NCBI GenBank assembly: GCA_903910495.1
Contig: CAIVZW010000366.1
Coordinates: 1-8,261, forward strand
Source of the DNA: an uncultured beta proteobacterium
Lineage (GTDB): Bacteria; Pseudomonadota; Gammaproteobacteria; Burkholderiales; Rhodocyclaceae
Direction of reading: 5' to 3'
DNA length: 8,261 nt
In this document: positions 1-7,579 of the stretch, piece by piece
How positions within the stretch are numbered: the first letter of the stretch is position 1
Layout of the letters: every line of letters starts with the position of its first letter
Position numbers and translations under genes: made by a program
Notes under the pieces: model-generated
What the model saw: only the letters and a program-made list of their open reading frames with translations
The model's database searches: none
Told to the model about the DNA's origin: nothing

Positions 1-2
1 CG

Positions 3-1808
3 CGCTGGCTGCAACTGGTGCTGGCGACACCGGTGCAATTCTGGATCGGCTGGCGCTTCTACGATGGCGGCTGGAAGGCGCTGCGTGGTGGTGGCGCCAA
101 CATGGATGTACTGGTGGCGCTCGGTACCAGCGCGGCCTATTTCTTCAGCCTGATTGTGACGCTGGGCGGCATGCACCACTTGCCAGTCTATTTCGAGGCC
201 TCGGCGGCGGTGATTACGCTGGTCTTGCTCGGCAAGCTGCTCGAAGCGCGGGCCAAGGCCAAGACGACCGCTGCCATCGAGGCGCTGGTTCGCCTGCAGC
301 CCAAGACGGCACGGGTCGAGCGTGATGGACAGCTGATCGAACTCGATGCGGCCCTGCTCGTTCCGGGCGACATCTTCATCGTCCGGCCGGGCGAGAGCCT
401 GCCGGTTGATGGCGAAGTGATCGAAGGGGCATCGAGCGTTAACGAGGCGATGCTCACCGGCGAGAGCATGCCGGTGGCCAAGCGCGCCGGAGACCGCGTG
501 TTTGCGGCCACCGCCAACAGCGAAGGCATGCTGCGCTGCCGGGCCACGGGCGTTGGCGAACATACCCTGCTGGCCGGCATCATCCGCCTGGTGGCCGAAG
601 CGCAGGGCTCCAAGGCGCCGGTGCAGCGGCTGGCCGATCGCATTTCGGCGATTTTCGTGCCGGTGGTCTGTGCCATTGCCTTGCTCACCTTTGCCGGTTG
701 GTGGATTTTCGGCGGGGTGTTCAGCGTGGCGCTGGTCAATGCCGTGGCCGTGCTGGTCATTGCCTGCCCGTGTGCGCTCGGTCTGGCCACACCGACAGCG
801 ATCATGGTCGGTACCGGGCAGGGTGCAGGCGCCGGGATTCTGGTGAGGAATGCCGTGGCGCTTGAACATGCCGAAAAAATCAGCGTTCTGGCCGTCGATA
901 AGACCGGCACGCTGACGCGCGGTGAACCGGTGGTGACTGACGTGCTAACGCTGGCCGTCGGTCTGGACGAAGCGCTGAGGCTGGCCGCCGGACTGGAGCA
1001 AGGCTCCGAGCATCCGCTGGCGAGAGCGGTTCTGCAGCGCGCTCAGGAAGCCGGTATTGCGTTGCCGGTACTCAAGGATTTTTGCGCGATCCCCGGTCTG
1101 GGCGTCGAAGGTGACCTCGACGGTCGCCGCTTGCGCCTTGGCTCGCCGCAGTGGTTCTCGGGGCTTGAGCTGCCCCAAGAGCCGATGGCGGCCTTGCAGG
1201 GTGCCGGCAAGACGCTGGTCGTTCTGGTCGAAGGCCAGCGTGCGCTGGCCTTGCTGGCCATTGCCGACCCGCTGCGAGCGAGTTCGCGGGCGGCCGTCGA
1301 GCGGCTCAAGGCGATGGGCGTAAAAGTGGTGATGCTGACCGGAGACAACGCGCTGACGGCGGCGGCGATTGCCGTACAGGTGGGTGTCGATGACTTCCGC
1401 GCCGGAATTTCCCCGGCCGATAAATCGCTTGCAATCGATGCGCTCAAGGCCGGCAACTGCGTTGTCGGCATGGTCGGCGATGGCATCAACGATGCGCCGG
1501 CACTGGCTGCGGCCGATGTCAGCTTCGCCATGGGCGCCGGTTCGGATGCGGCCATCGAGGTGGCCGACATCACCCTGGTGCGCAGCGATCTGCACGGCGT
1601 GGCCGATGCCATCCTGCTTTCACGTGCGACACTCGGTAAAATCCGGCAGAATCTCTTCTTTGCCTTCATCTACAATATTCTCGGTATTCCGCTGGCGGCT
1701 TTCGGCTTGTTGAATCCGGTGATTGCCGGTGCGGCGATGGCCATGAGTTCGGTGTCGGTGGTGTCCAATTCCCTGCTGCTCAAACGCTGGCGGGCAGGCA
1801 ACACGTAG
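3..1808 (+). CDS. copA: Cu(+)-exporting P1B-type ATPase CopA, 5'-truncated by the window edge
   Basis: Inner-membrane pump that uses ATP to move Cu(+) out of the cytoplasm. The reading frame is open from base 3, so the true start and any N-terminal metal-binding domain lie outside the window; the GTG at 18 is internal. Seen in order: two membrane segments with the [14 protein letters not shown] stretch, the actuator loop TGES (456-467), the membrane metal site CPC (765-773), the phosphorylation motif DKTGTLT with its Asp at 897, the SEHPLA nucleotide-binding motif (His codon 1011), [14 protein letters not shown] (from 1476), then YN (1671) and MAMSS (1737-1751) in the last two membrane segments. 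CPC plus YN plus MxxSS is the known signature of the Cu(+)/Ag(+) P1B-1 subgroup, which argues against a Zn/Cd pump. There is no frameshift. The copper chaperone gene follows 19 bp downstream, as expected for a copper-efflux operon. The regulator (for example CueR) is not visible. Confidence 0.96.
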   Translation, partial: RWLQLVLATPVQFWIGWRFYDGGWKALRGGGANMDVLVALGTSAAYFFSLIVTLGGMHHLPVYFEASAAVITLVLLGKLLEARAKAKTTAAIEALVRLQPKTARVERDGQLIELDAALLVPGDIFIVRPGESLPVDGEVIEGASSVNEAMLTGESMPVAKRAGDRVFAATANSEGMLRCRATGVGEHTLLAGIIRLVAEAQGSKAPVQRLADRISAIFVPVVCAIALLTFAGWWIFGGVFSVALVNAVAVLVIACPCALGLATPTAIMVGTGQGAGAGILVRNAVALEHAEKISVLAVDKTGTLTRGEPVVTDVLTLAVGLDEALRLAAGLEQGSEHPLARAVLQRAQEAGIALPVLKDFCAIPGLGVEGDLDGRRLRLGSPQWFSGLELPQEPMAALQGAGKTLVVLVEGQRALALLAIADPLRASSRAAVERLKAMGVKVVMLTGDNALTAAAIAVQVGVDDFRAGISPADKSLAIDALKAGNCVVGMVGDGINDAPALAAADVSFAMGAGSDAAIEVADITLVRSDLHGVADAILLSRATLGKIRQNLFFAFIYNILGIPLAAFGLLNPVIAGAAMAMSSVSVVSNSLLLKRWRAGNT

Positions 1809-1815
1809 CGAAAAC

Positions 1816-1820
1816 AGGAG
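1816..1820 (+). promoter_or_regulatory. Shine-Dalgarno site of the copper chaperone gene
   Basis: AGGAG lies only 1 base before ATG 1822 but 7 bases before ATG 1828. The spacing therefore favours 1828 as the real start. Confidence 0.75.
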
Positions 1821-1827
1821 CATGAAA

Positions 1828-2034
1828 ATGGAACGGATTGTAGTAACTGTCGGCGGCATGAGTTGCCAGGGTTGCGTGAAGAATGTGACCGGTGTTCTGC
1901 AGGCCTTGCCCGGCGTCGATAAGGTCGAGGTCTCGCTCGAAGCGGGGCAGGCCAGCATTGCTTTTGATCCGGCCAGGGTCGGTGCTACCCAATTCAGGGA
2001 AGCCATCGAAGCGGCCGGTTTTGATGTGATCTAG
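1828..2034 (+). CDS. copZ: Small HMA-domain copper chaperone (CopZ-like)
   Basis: A 68-residue protein that is a single heavy-metal-associated domain with the expected beta-alpha-beta-beta-alpha-beta pattern. Its metal site is GGMSCQGC near residues 9-16, where the two Cys of MxCxxC bind Cu(+). Proteins of this size and motif are cytoplasmic chaperones that hand Cu(+) to CopA or to a copper sensor. An in-frame ATG two codons upstream (1822) is possible but would leave the AGGAG site only 1 base away. Position 19 bp after the copA stop implies co-transcription and direct partnership with that pump. The ending AAGFDVI is typical of the domain. Mercury binding (MerP-like) is unlikely: there is no signal peptide and no mer genes are nearby. 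Family is clear; the metal is inferred from context. Confidence 0.92.
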   Translation: MERIVVTVGGMSCQGCVKNVTGVLQALPGVDKVEVSLEAGQASIAFDPARVGATQFREAIEAAGFDVI

Positions 2035-2071
2035 TAGGTTTTCGGTTTCATAAATCAAACGACCCGACATC

Positions 2072-3178
2072 ATGGCCAGGAAAACAGACACAACATCTTC
2101 AGAAGCTGCGGCCACACCGCTCAGGCTCACCTCGCTTTCGCATGGCGGGGGCTGCGGTTGCAAGATCGCTCCCGGCGTACTTGAGCAAATACTGGCCAAG
2201 AGCTTGCCTTCACTGGTGCCTCCGCAACTGCTGGTGGGGATCGAAAGCAGTGACGACGCGGCGGTCTATCAGATCAATGCCGATCAGGCGATTGTGGCAA
2301 CGACCGATTTCTTCATGCCGATTGTCGACGATCCCTACGACTTCGGACGTATCGCCGCCACCAATGCCATCTCGGACGTCTATGCCATGGGCGGCAAGCC
2401 CCTGTTTGCGCTGGCGATTGTCGGCATGCCGGTCAATACCCTGCCGCTGGACACCATCCGCCTCATTCTTGAAGGCGGCGAGTCGGTTTGCGCCAAGGCG
2501 GGAATCCCGATCGCCGGCGGCCACACCATTGATTCGGTGGAGCCGATCTATGGCCTGGTGGCCATCGGGCTGGTTCATCCCGGCAACGTCAGGCGCAATT
2601 CCGGTGCGCAGCCGGGCGACAAACTGATTCTCGGCAAGGGTCTGGGGGTCGGCCTCTACAGCGCGGCCTTCAAGAAGGGCATGCTGGCGGCGCATGACTA
2701 TGCCACGATGATTGCCAGCACGACGCAACTCAATACCCCGGGTTCGACCTTCGGCTGTCTGGCGGGAGTGCATGCCATGACGGACGTGACCGGTTTCGGG
2801 CTGCTCGGCCATCTGGTCGAAATCTGCAAAGGCTCGGGGGTGACGGCGGTTCTTGATTTTGACGCCCTGCCGATCCTGCCCAATGCGCTGGATTACGCCG
2901 CACGCGGCTGCGTGACCGGTGCTTCTGCGCGCAACTGGACTGGATACGGCAAGCATGTTGTGCTCGACAGGAAGCGCATCGGTGATGTGGAAAGGGCATT
3001 GCTTACCGATCCGCAAACCAGCGGTGGCCTGCTCGTTTCGTGTGCGCCGGAAGTCGCTACCGAGGTGCTGTCGGTTTTTCTGCAACAGGGTTTTGATCAC
3101 GCGGCAGTCATCGGCGAAATCACCGAGGGGCAAGCTCTGGTCCGATTCGCCAGGGCGTCGAAGTCCAAAACGGGATAA
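2072..3178 (+). CDS. selD: Selenide, water dikinase (selenophosphate synthetase), cysteine form
   Basis: Makes selenophosphate from selenide and ATP, the selenium donor for selenocysteine and for 2-selenouridine in tRNA. The 368 residues match E. coli SelD nearly throughout, with about 11 extra residues at the N-terminus. The Gly-rich catalytic loop SHGGGCGCK places Cys28 (codon TGC at 2153), Cys30 and Lys31 where E. coli has Cys17, Cys19 and Lys20. Other hallmarks are DDAAVY, TTDFFMPIVD, DFGRIAATNAISDVYAMGG, AGGHTID, MTDVTGFGLLGH and DPQTSGGLL, from the AIR-synthase-like N- and C-domains. Many SelD proteins carry Sec at the first position; here it is plain Cys, so no SECIS is needed. ATG 2072 is the only plausible start, and no good Shine-Dalgarno is seen before it. 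It lies 37 bp after the copper chaperone with no visible terminator between, so read-through from copA is possible. None of its usual partners (selA, selB, mnmH) is in the window. Confidence 0.97.
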   Translation: MARKTDTTSSEAAATPLRLTSLSHGGGCGCKIAPGVLEQILAKSLPSLVPPQLLVGIESSDDAAVYQINADQAIVATTDFFMPIVDDPYDFGRIAATNAISDVYAMGGKPLFALAIVGMPVNTLPLDTIRLILEGGESVCAKAGIPIAGGHTIDSVEPIYGLVAIGLVHPGNVRRNSGAQPGDKLILGKGLGVGLYSAAFKKGMLAAHDYATMIASTTQLNTPGSTFGCLAGVHAMTDVTGFGLLGHLVEICKGSGVTAVLDFDALPILPNALDYAARGCVTGASARNWTGYGKHVVLDRKRIGDVERALLTDPQTSGGLLVSCAPEVATEVLSVFLQQGFDHAAVIGEITEGQALVRFARASKSKTG

Positions 3179-3251
3179 AACGGAAAACCCCGATATGTGA
3201 TTTTTTTGTATTAGGGGGAAGCTTCTGCATACGGAATAAACGCGCGAAAAA

Positions 3252-3269
3252 CCCTCAATTAAGCGAGGG
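3252..3269. other. Small hairpin in the selD-kinase gap
   Basis: CCCTC (3252-3256) pairs with GAGGG (3265-3269) across an 8-base loop. Five A residues (3247-3251) precede it. Read on the minus strand this is a short stem followed by TTTTT, the form of an intrinsic terminator, yet no minus-strand gene is present. On the + strand there is no T-run after the stem, so it does not look like the terminator of selD. The rest of 3179-3310 is AT-rich, with a T7 run at about 3200 that has no stem before it. Confidence 0.35.
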
Positions 3270-3277
3270 AATCACGC

Positions 3278-3283
3278 TATGAT
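3278..3283 (+). promoter_or_regulatory. Possible -10 box of the hybrid kinase gene
   Basis: TATGAT matches five of six positions of the sigma-70 -10 consensus and lies 33 bases before ATG 3317. No good -35 hexamer is found 16-18 bases upstream (TCAATT at best), so this is a weak call. Confidence 0.35.
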
Positions 3284-3316
3284 TTATAGGTAAATTATCT
3301 CTCGTGGCTATTGAAT

Positions 3317-6300
3317 ATGCCGACTACTATCCATCTTTGGCATTCGCTCAAAACCAGAATAACGCTCGGCACACTGGCTATCTTTCTGGTGATCGTCTGG
3401 ACTCTGCTGTTTCTCGCCAGCCAGATCTTGCGCAAGGACATGGAGCGTGTATTGGGCGAGCAGCAGTTTTCGACTGTTTCCATCCTTGCCGATCAGATCA
3501 ACAGAGAATTCGGGCTTCGCTTTGATGCCTTGAGCAAAGTTGCTGCAATGGCTACCCCACTCATGCACAACAGCACTGCCCTGCAGTCTTTTCTGGAAAA
3601 TCGTCCGGCGCTGCAGAGCATGTTTAACGGCGGTATTATTGTGTACCGCCCCGATTGCACCGCAATTGCCGACTTTCCTGTGATCGGGCGGGTCGGTGTC
3701 AGTTACACGGACCGTGATTCCGTCGTCGCCGCAATCAATGAAGGAAAATCGTCGATCAGTCGTCCGGCTATCGGGAAAAGGCTGCTGACCCCGTCTTTCC
3801 TGATGACCGTTCCTGTTCGCGACAGCCAGGGCAAAGTGATCGGCGCGCTGTCCGGAGTGGTCAATCTGGGGCAACCCAATTTCCTCGACCATATCACGGA
3901 AAACCGCTACGGCAAGACCGGTGGTTATCTGCTGGTTGCACCGCAATATCGACTGGTTGTTACGGCGACTGACAAGCGCCGCATCATGGAAACTCTTCCT
4001 GCACCCGGCGTTAACCCGATTCTTGACCGCATCATGGGCGATTTCCAGGGTTCCGTCGTTGTTGTCAATCCGCATGGCCTGGAATTACTCACTTCGCACA
4101 AGACCGTTCCGGTTTCAGGGTGGTACGTGGCAGTCAGCCTGCCCATTACCGAGGCCTTTGCCCCGATTCGCGACATGCAGCAGCACATGCTGTGGGCCGC
4201 TCTCCTGATGACCCTGCTGGCGGGAGGGCTGACCTGGTGGATGCTCAAACGCCAGTTTTCACCCATGCTGAGCGCCGTGGACAAGTTGTCCGCCCTGACG
4301 GAGTCATCGCAGCCCATGCACCCCCTGCCCATCGCCAGGCCGGACGAAATCGGCCAACTGGTCGGTGGTTTCAACCGTTTGCTGGAAACCCTGGGGAAAC
4401 GGGAGGCGGCATTGCGTGAAAGCGAGAGTCAATATAAAGAGCTTTTCAATGAAATTCCTGTCGGCTATCACGAATTCAATACCGAGGGCCGCATTGTTCG
4501 TGTCAACGCGACTCAACTTGCGATTCTGGGTTACTCGGCAGATGAAATGCTCGGACATTACGTCTGGGAATTCGTCGACGATAGCCAGCGATCCAAAACC
4601 GGGGCGATGAGCAAACTCGCAGGCATTATGCCTCCGGGAAATAACTTCGAACGTGACTACATCAAAAAAGATGGCACAAAAGTTCCGACGCTCTTACAAG
4701 ACAAGATCCGTCGTGATAGCGAGGGCAGAATCACCGGAATTTGCTGCATCGTGATGTACATCGCCGAGCGCAAGCAGGCTGAGGCGGCATTGTCATATGC
4801 CATGTCTCTGACCAACGCGGCTCTGGAATCGACGGCGGACGGGATTCTCATCGTGAATCGCGAAGGCAAGCTTGCACGCTGGAACCAGAAATTTATCGAC
4901 CTCTGGAAAGTTCCGGATGAACTCCTGGATGCCCGCATAGAAGATCCGGTACTTCCTCATGTTGCTGCCCAGATAGCTGATCCCGAAGCATTCCTGGCCA
5001 AAGTCATGTATTTGAATGAACATTTGGAGGAATCGAGTCTTGACATACTCAAGCTTGCCGATGGACGTATTGTCGAACGCTACTCGCAGCCGCAAAAAAT
5101 TGGCGAAGACATCGTCGGTCGATTCTGGTCCTTCCGCGATATCACTGTGCGCAAGCTTGCCGAAGCTGAACTTGAGCAGCACCGTAATCATCTTGCAGAA
5201 CTCGTGATCTCGCGCACGGCCGAACTGGTGCAAGCCAAGGAAGAAGCCGAAGCCGCCAATCTGGCCAAGAGCGTCTTCCTGGCCAACATGAGCCACGAAA
5301 TCCGCACCCCGTTGAATGGCATCATCGGCATGACGCATATTCTCAAACGAGCCGGTGTCACGGCCGTTCAGGCGGAACGTCTCGCCAAGATCGACACCGC
5401 CGCCGAACACCTGCTCGCCACCATCAACGACATTCTTGATCTCTCCAAGATCGAAGCCGGAAAGCTTGTTCTGGAGGAGGTGCCGGTAAGCCTCAACAGC
5501 CTGCTGGCCAACGTCAACTCGATCATGAGCGCGCGTGCCCAGGCTAAAGGACTGCAACTGCGGATCGAGACCGACGCTTTTCCGCCCGTGTTGCTGGGTG
5601 ACCCGACACGACTGCAGCAGGCCCTGCTCAACTATGTCACGAACGCCATCAAGTTTACCGAAAGCGGGTCAATCACGCTGCGCACCCTCAAGCATGAAGA
5701 GAATTCCGAGTCGGTGCGGGTTCGCTTCGAGGTTCAGGATACCGGGATTGGTATTTCTTCCGAGGCGTTGTCCCGGCTGTTCACCGCCTTTGAACAGGCA
5801 GACAATTCCACAACGCGCAATTACGGCGGTACCGGGCTGGGCCTGGCGATCACCCGGCGTCTGGCCGAACTGATGGGCGGAGAAGCCGGTGTGGAAAGTA
5901 TACCGGGAGTTGGCAGCACCTTCTGGTTCACGGCGCGCCTGAGCAAGAATGCAGAGCAGAGCGTCAGTGCAGCGTTAGCCATGAGCGAAGCCGAGCAGAT
6001 CATCCGGGAGCGCCATCCGGGTCGCCGCATTCTGATTGTCGATGACGAACCGTTAAATCTCGAAGTGGCCCAGTTCATCCTGGAAGATATCGGACTGACC
6101 GTCGATACCGCCGAAGACGGCTTTCATGCCCTCGCTAAAGTCAGGGAAACCGCCTACGCCGCCATCCTGATGGACATGCAGATGCCGAACCTGGATGGTC
6201 TGGAGGCGACAAAGAAAATACGCAAGCTTCCGGGTTGCCAGGAAACCCCGATCCTGGCGATGACCGCCAATGCCTTTGCCGAAGACAAGGCACGCTGCTT

Positions 6301-6400
6301 TGAGGCCGGCATGAATGACTTTATCGTCAAGCCCATCGCGCCGGACAAGATTTTTTCTATCTTGCTGACGTGGTTGGAGAAAAAGTCCGTACTGCAATAG
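3317..6400 (+). CDS. Membrane-bound hybrid sensor histidine kinase (Cache-HAMP-PAS-PAS-HisKA-HATPase-REC)
   Basis: A 1027-residue two-component sensor. Layout: TM1 (about 15-35), an extracytoplasmic region of about 250 residues with the look of a double-Cache ligand-binding domain, TM2 (about 291-312), HAMP (about 313-365), PAS/PAC 1 (about 368-490), PAS 2 (about 494-620), a charged helical linker, HisKA with His660 in [12 protein letters not shown], HATPase_c with N-box Asn772/Asn776, DTGIGIS (from Asp808) and GGTGLGL (from Gly837), then a receiver with acidic pair Asp909/Asp910, phosphoacceptor Asp953 in LMDMQMP, Thr983 and Lys1005. All catalytic residues are present. Phosphate should pass from His660 to Asp953 and then to a separate Hpt protein, because no Hpt domain follows the receiver. 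No response regulator, Hpt or transporter gene is adjacent, so input and output are unknown. A TTG at 3311 could extend the protein by two residues; ATG 3317 is preferred, although no strong Shine-Dalgarno is seen for either. The 5' half, especially PAS 1, is lower in GC than the kinase core. Confidence 0.95.
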   Translation: MPTTIHLWHSLKTRITLGTLAIFLVIVWTLLFLASQILRKDMERVLGEQQFSTVSILADQINREFGLRFDALSKVAAMATPLMHNSTALQSFLENRPALQSMFNGGIIVYRPDCTAIADFPVIGRVGVSYTDRDSVVAAINEGKSSISRPAIGKRLLTPSFLMTVPVRDSQGKVIGALSGVVNLGQPNFLDHITENRYGKTGGYLLVAPQYRLVVTATDKRRIMETLPAPGVNPILDRIMGDFQGSVVVVNPHGLELLTSHKTVPVSGWYVAVSLPITEAFAPIRDMQQHMLWAALLMTLLAGGLTWWMLKRQFSPMLSAVDKLSALTESSQPMHPLPIARPDEIGQLVGGFNRLLETLGKREAALRESESQYKELFNEIPVGYHEFNTEGRIVRVNATQLAILGYSADEMLGHYVWEFVDDSQRSKTGAMSKLAGIMPPGNNFERDYIKKDGTKVPTLLQDKIRRDSEGRITGICCIVMYIAERKQAEAALSYAMSLTNAALESTADGILIVNREGKLARWNQKFIDLWKVPDELLDARIEDPVLPHVAAQIADPEAFLAKVMYLNEHLEESSLDILKLADGRIVERYSQPQKIGEDIVGRFWSFRDITVRKLAEAELEQHRNHLAELVISRTAELVQAKEEAEAANLAKSVFLANMSHEIRTPLNGIIGMTHILKRAGVTAVQAERLAKIDTAAEHLLATINDILDLSKIEAGKLVLEEVPVSLNSLLANVNSIMSARAQAKGLQLRIETDAFPPVLLGDPTRLQQALLNYVTNAIKFTESGSITLRTLKHEENSESVRVRFEVQDTGIGISSEALSRLFTAFEQADNSTTRNYGGTGLGLAITRRLAELMGGEAGVESIPGVGSTFWFTARLSKNAEQSVSAALAMSEAEQIIRERHPGRRILIVDDEPLNLEVAQFILEDIGLTVDTAEDGFHALAKVRETAYAAILMDMQMPNLDGLEATKKIRKLPGCQETPILAMTANAFAEDKARCFEAGMNDFIVKPIAPDKIFSILLTWLEKKSVLQ

Positions 6401-6776
6401 CAGAGAGGGTGTCTCAGACAGAATGGCCGTTCATAGTTGGGTTCCTGCCGTTGAACCTCAAAGGAGATGAATGTCTCTTGTGGGTCGATAGGGTGAGTAG
6501 CGTTTTTCGGTGAGCGGTCGCCCGGTCGCGCCAACTCGAATTGTTTTTGGCGGACCACCTCGAATGGCGGCAAAGCGAAGAGATGCTGACTCTCAAGGCG
6601 CATGCCGCCAATGGCCGCTGAGGCCGAATTGTCGACATTGCTATGGCTTTCCCCGGCGCCAGAAAACAGGCGTATCACTCATGATCATTGTGGTACAAAG
6701 TAGTTAGTGAATTAGCCGGTCGTAACTCCTGGCCTGTGGGCGGTAAACTCAGGCTTTATTTACTCAGTTGATTTCT
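6401..6776. other. Intergenic stretch without a supported gene; possible decayed or dispersed repeat
   Basis: These 376 bases hold only short ORFs on both strands, with no recognisable domain. Visible structure: TGTCT/AGACA around 6410-6420 just after the kinase stop; GGTTC (6440-6444) with GAACC (6453-6457); and TGGCGGCA (6565-6572) with TGCCGCCA (6603-6610). None is followed by a T-run, so no terminator is called. An AAGGAG (6461-6466) precedes ATG 6471, but that ORF stops after six codons. In one + frame the translation stays protein-like for stretches (for example LFLADHLEWRQSEEM) but is broken by stops. The segment from about 6421 to 6660 has the general look of the dispersed non-coding repeats often mis-called as small proteins in proteobacteria. 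That resemblance is an impression, not a match. Confidence 0.4.
6744..6749 (+). promoter_or_regulatory. Possible -10 box of tag
   Basis: GCGGTAAACTC contains TAAACT, four of six matches to the -10 consensus, 27 bases before ATG 6777. No clear -35 hexamer is present. Similar TAAACT/TAAAAT boxes are common close to starts in betaproteobacteria (recollection), which is the main support. Confidence 0.3.
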
Positions 6777-7352
6777 ATGGAACGCTGCCCCTGGAGCGAA
6801 GGTTTCGACCTTTACCGCCAATACCATGATCTGGAATGGGGTGTTCCTCTCCATGATGATCGAGCCTTGTTTGAGCTTCTGATCCTTGAGGGTGCGCAAG
6901 CCGGTTTGTCCTGGGCGACGATCCTCAAGAAACGAGAAAATTATCGGCGCGCCTTCAATGGTTTCGATCCGGTGCTCATTGCCCGCTATGACGATCAAAA
7001 AGTCGCCGCGCTGTTGGCCGATCCGGGGATCGTCCGCAATCGTGCCAAGGTGGCCGCCGCCATCCAGAACGCCAGGGCTTACCTGGCGCTCACCGCCGAT
7101 GGCCGGTCGTTCAGTGATTTTCTGTGGCAATTCGTCGATGCTGCCCCGGTTCAGAATCACTGGCTTTCAATGGCCGAGGTTCCGGCCAGGACGACACAGT
7201 CGGATGCGATGAGCAAGGCCCTGGTTCGTGCCGGGTTCAAGTTCGTGGGCTCGACGATTTGCTATGCCTTCATGCAGGTGACCGGCATGGTCAATGACCA
7301 TCTGACGACGTGTCCGCGTCACGCCGAAATCAACGATAGCTTCAGCGGATAG
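6777..7352 (+). CDS. tag: DNA-3-methyladenine glycosylase I (constitutive Tag)
   Basis: Base-excision repair enzyme that removes 3-methyladenine from alkylated DNA. The 191-residue protein is close to the usual length of Tag (about 187) and aligns over its whole length with E. coli Tag: MERCPW, YHDLEWGVP, LEGAQAGLSWATILKKRENYR, FDP, NARAYL, DFLWQFV, SDAMSKAL, GFKFVGSTICYAFMQ, VNDH. Numbering from ATG 6777 puts Cys4, His17, His175 and Cys179 exactly on the four zinc-snap ligands of E. coli Tag, and Glu38 and Trp46 on base-pocket residues. That fit supports ATG 6777 over the in-frame TTG at 6768, three codons earlier. It stands alone, with no ada, alkB or other repair gene nearby, which suits a constitutive housekeeping role. 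No terminator is evident after it. Confidence 0.97.
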   Translation: MERCPWSEGFDLYRQYHDLEWGVPLHDDRALFELLILEGAQAGLSWATILKKRENYRRAFNGFDPVLIARYDDQKVAALLADPGIVRNRAKVAAAIQNARAYLALTADGRSFSDFLWQFVDAAPVQNHWLSMAEVPARTTQSDAMSKALVRAGFKFVGSTICYAFMQVTGMVNDHLTTCPRHAEINDSFSG

Positions 7353-7396
7353 GTCCTCCCCGAAGTTATTCAGCAGTCAGGAATTCAGACTACAAC

Positions 7397-7535
7397 AAAG
7401 CCCTCACCCCAGCCCCTCTGATGGGACAACTTGCCATCCGACTAGGCCGCCAAAAGACGGCAGCCAAGTCGTTGGTTATCCCGCGGGAGAGGGGCTTAGA
7501 GAGGTGGCACGAAGCGGCGGGATCAAGGAGCCACC
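7397..7535. repeat. Cluster of inverted repeats; likely palindromic intergenic repeat split by a ~60-bp insert
   Basis: The tag-thiS gap is packed with self-complementary sequence. AGCCCCTCT (7411-7419) is the exact reverse complement of AGAGGGGCT (7488-7496), and CCCGCGGG (7480-7487) is a perfect palindrome touching the right arm. Removing 7420-7479 would join CCCCTCT to CCCGCGGG and recreate one continuous palindrome of 26 bases. The 60-base insert itself holds GATGG/CCATC (7420-7424 with 7434-7438), GCCG/CGGC (7446-7449 with 7458-7461) and CCAA/TTGG (7464-7467 with 7472-7475). Just right of it, GGTGGC (7503-7508) pairs with GCCACC (7530-7535). The flanking CCCTCACCCC and CTTAGAGAGG are of the kind seen in dispersed proteobacterial intergenic palindromes (recollection, not checked). 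No T-run follows, so it is not a typical terminator. Confidence 0.55.
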
Positions 7536-7561
7536 AGTGAAAGGCGATCAGCCGGGTCGCG

Positions 7562-7570
7562 TGATAAAAT
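7562..7570 (+). promoter_or_regulatory. Extended -10 promoter of thiS
   Basis: TGATAAAAT fits the extended -10 form TGnTATAAT with one mismatch in the hexamer. Its last base is 9 bases before ATG 7580, which would place transcription start at or within a few bases of the start codon. No -35 hexamer is seen, which extended -10 promoters can tolerate. Confidence 0.55.
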
Positions 7571-7579
7571 CCTCCCTCA

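Noticed and set aside
188..910. 240-codon minus-strand ORF opposite copA
   Set aside because: Low-complexity Ser/Ala/Thr/Arg-rich antisense translation with no domain; copA motifs fill the + strand here.
2150..2165. Selenocysteine in SelD
   Set aside because: The codon at the catalytic position (2153-2155) is TGC, a normal Cys, so no UGA recoding is involved.
2210..3133. 307-codon minus-strand ORF opposite selD
   Set aside because: It lies wholly inside selD, whose + strand frame matches the family end to end. The antisense translation has no domain and is a by-product of GC-rich codon usage.
3178..3210. Intrinsic terminator of selD at the T7 run
   Set aside because: No stem precedes the T-run; the CCCC and GGGG on either side of it are too far apart and enclose the T-run in the loop.
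4793..5557. 254-codon minus-strand ORF opposite the histidine kinase
   Set aside because: Antisense to the conserved PAS 2/HisKA region, with no domain and no ribosome-binding site of note.
6461..6491. AAGGAG followed by ATG at 6471, as a leader peptide
   Set aside because: The ORF ends after six ordinary codons (MSLVGR) and no regulated gene follows closely.
7464..7479. Possible integron attC or attachment core (GTTGGTT)
   Set aside because: It does not fit the GTTRRRY core, there is no matching RYYYAAC partner at the right distance, and no integrase is nearby.
7411..7496. tRNA-like cloverleaf (9-bp outer stem with three inner hairpins)
   Set aside because: The inner stems are only 4-5 bp, there is no T-loop consensus, no plausible anticodon arm of the right size and no CCA end. 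Kept only as a structured repeat.
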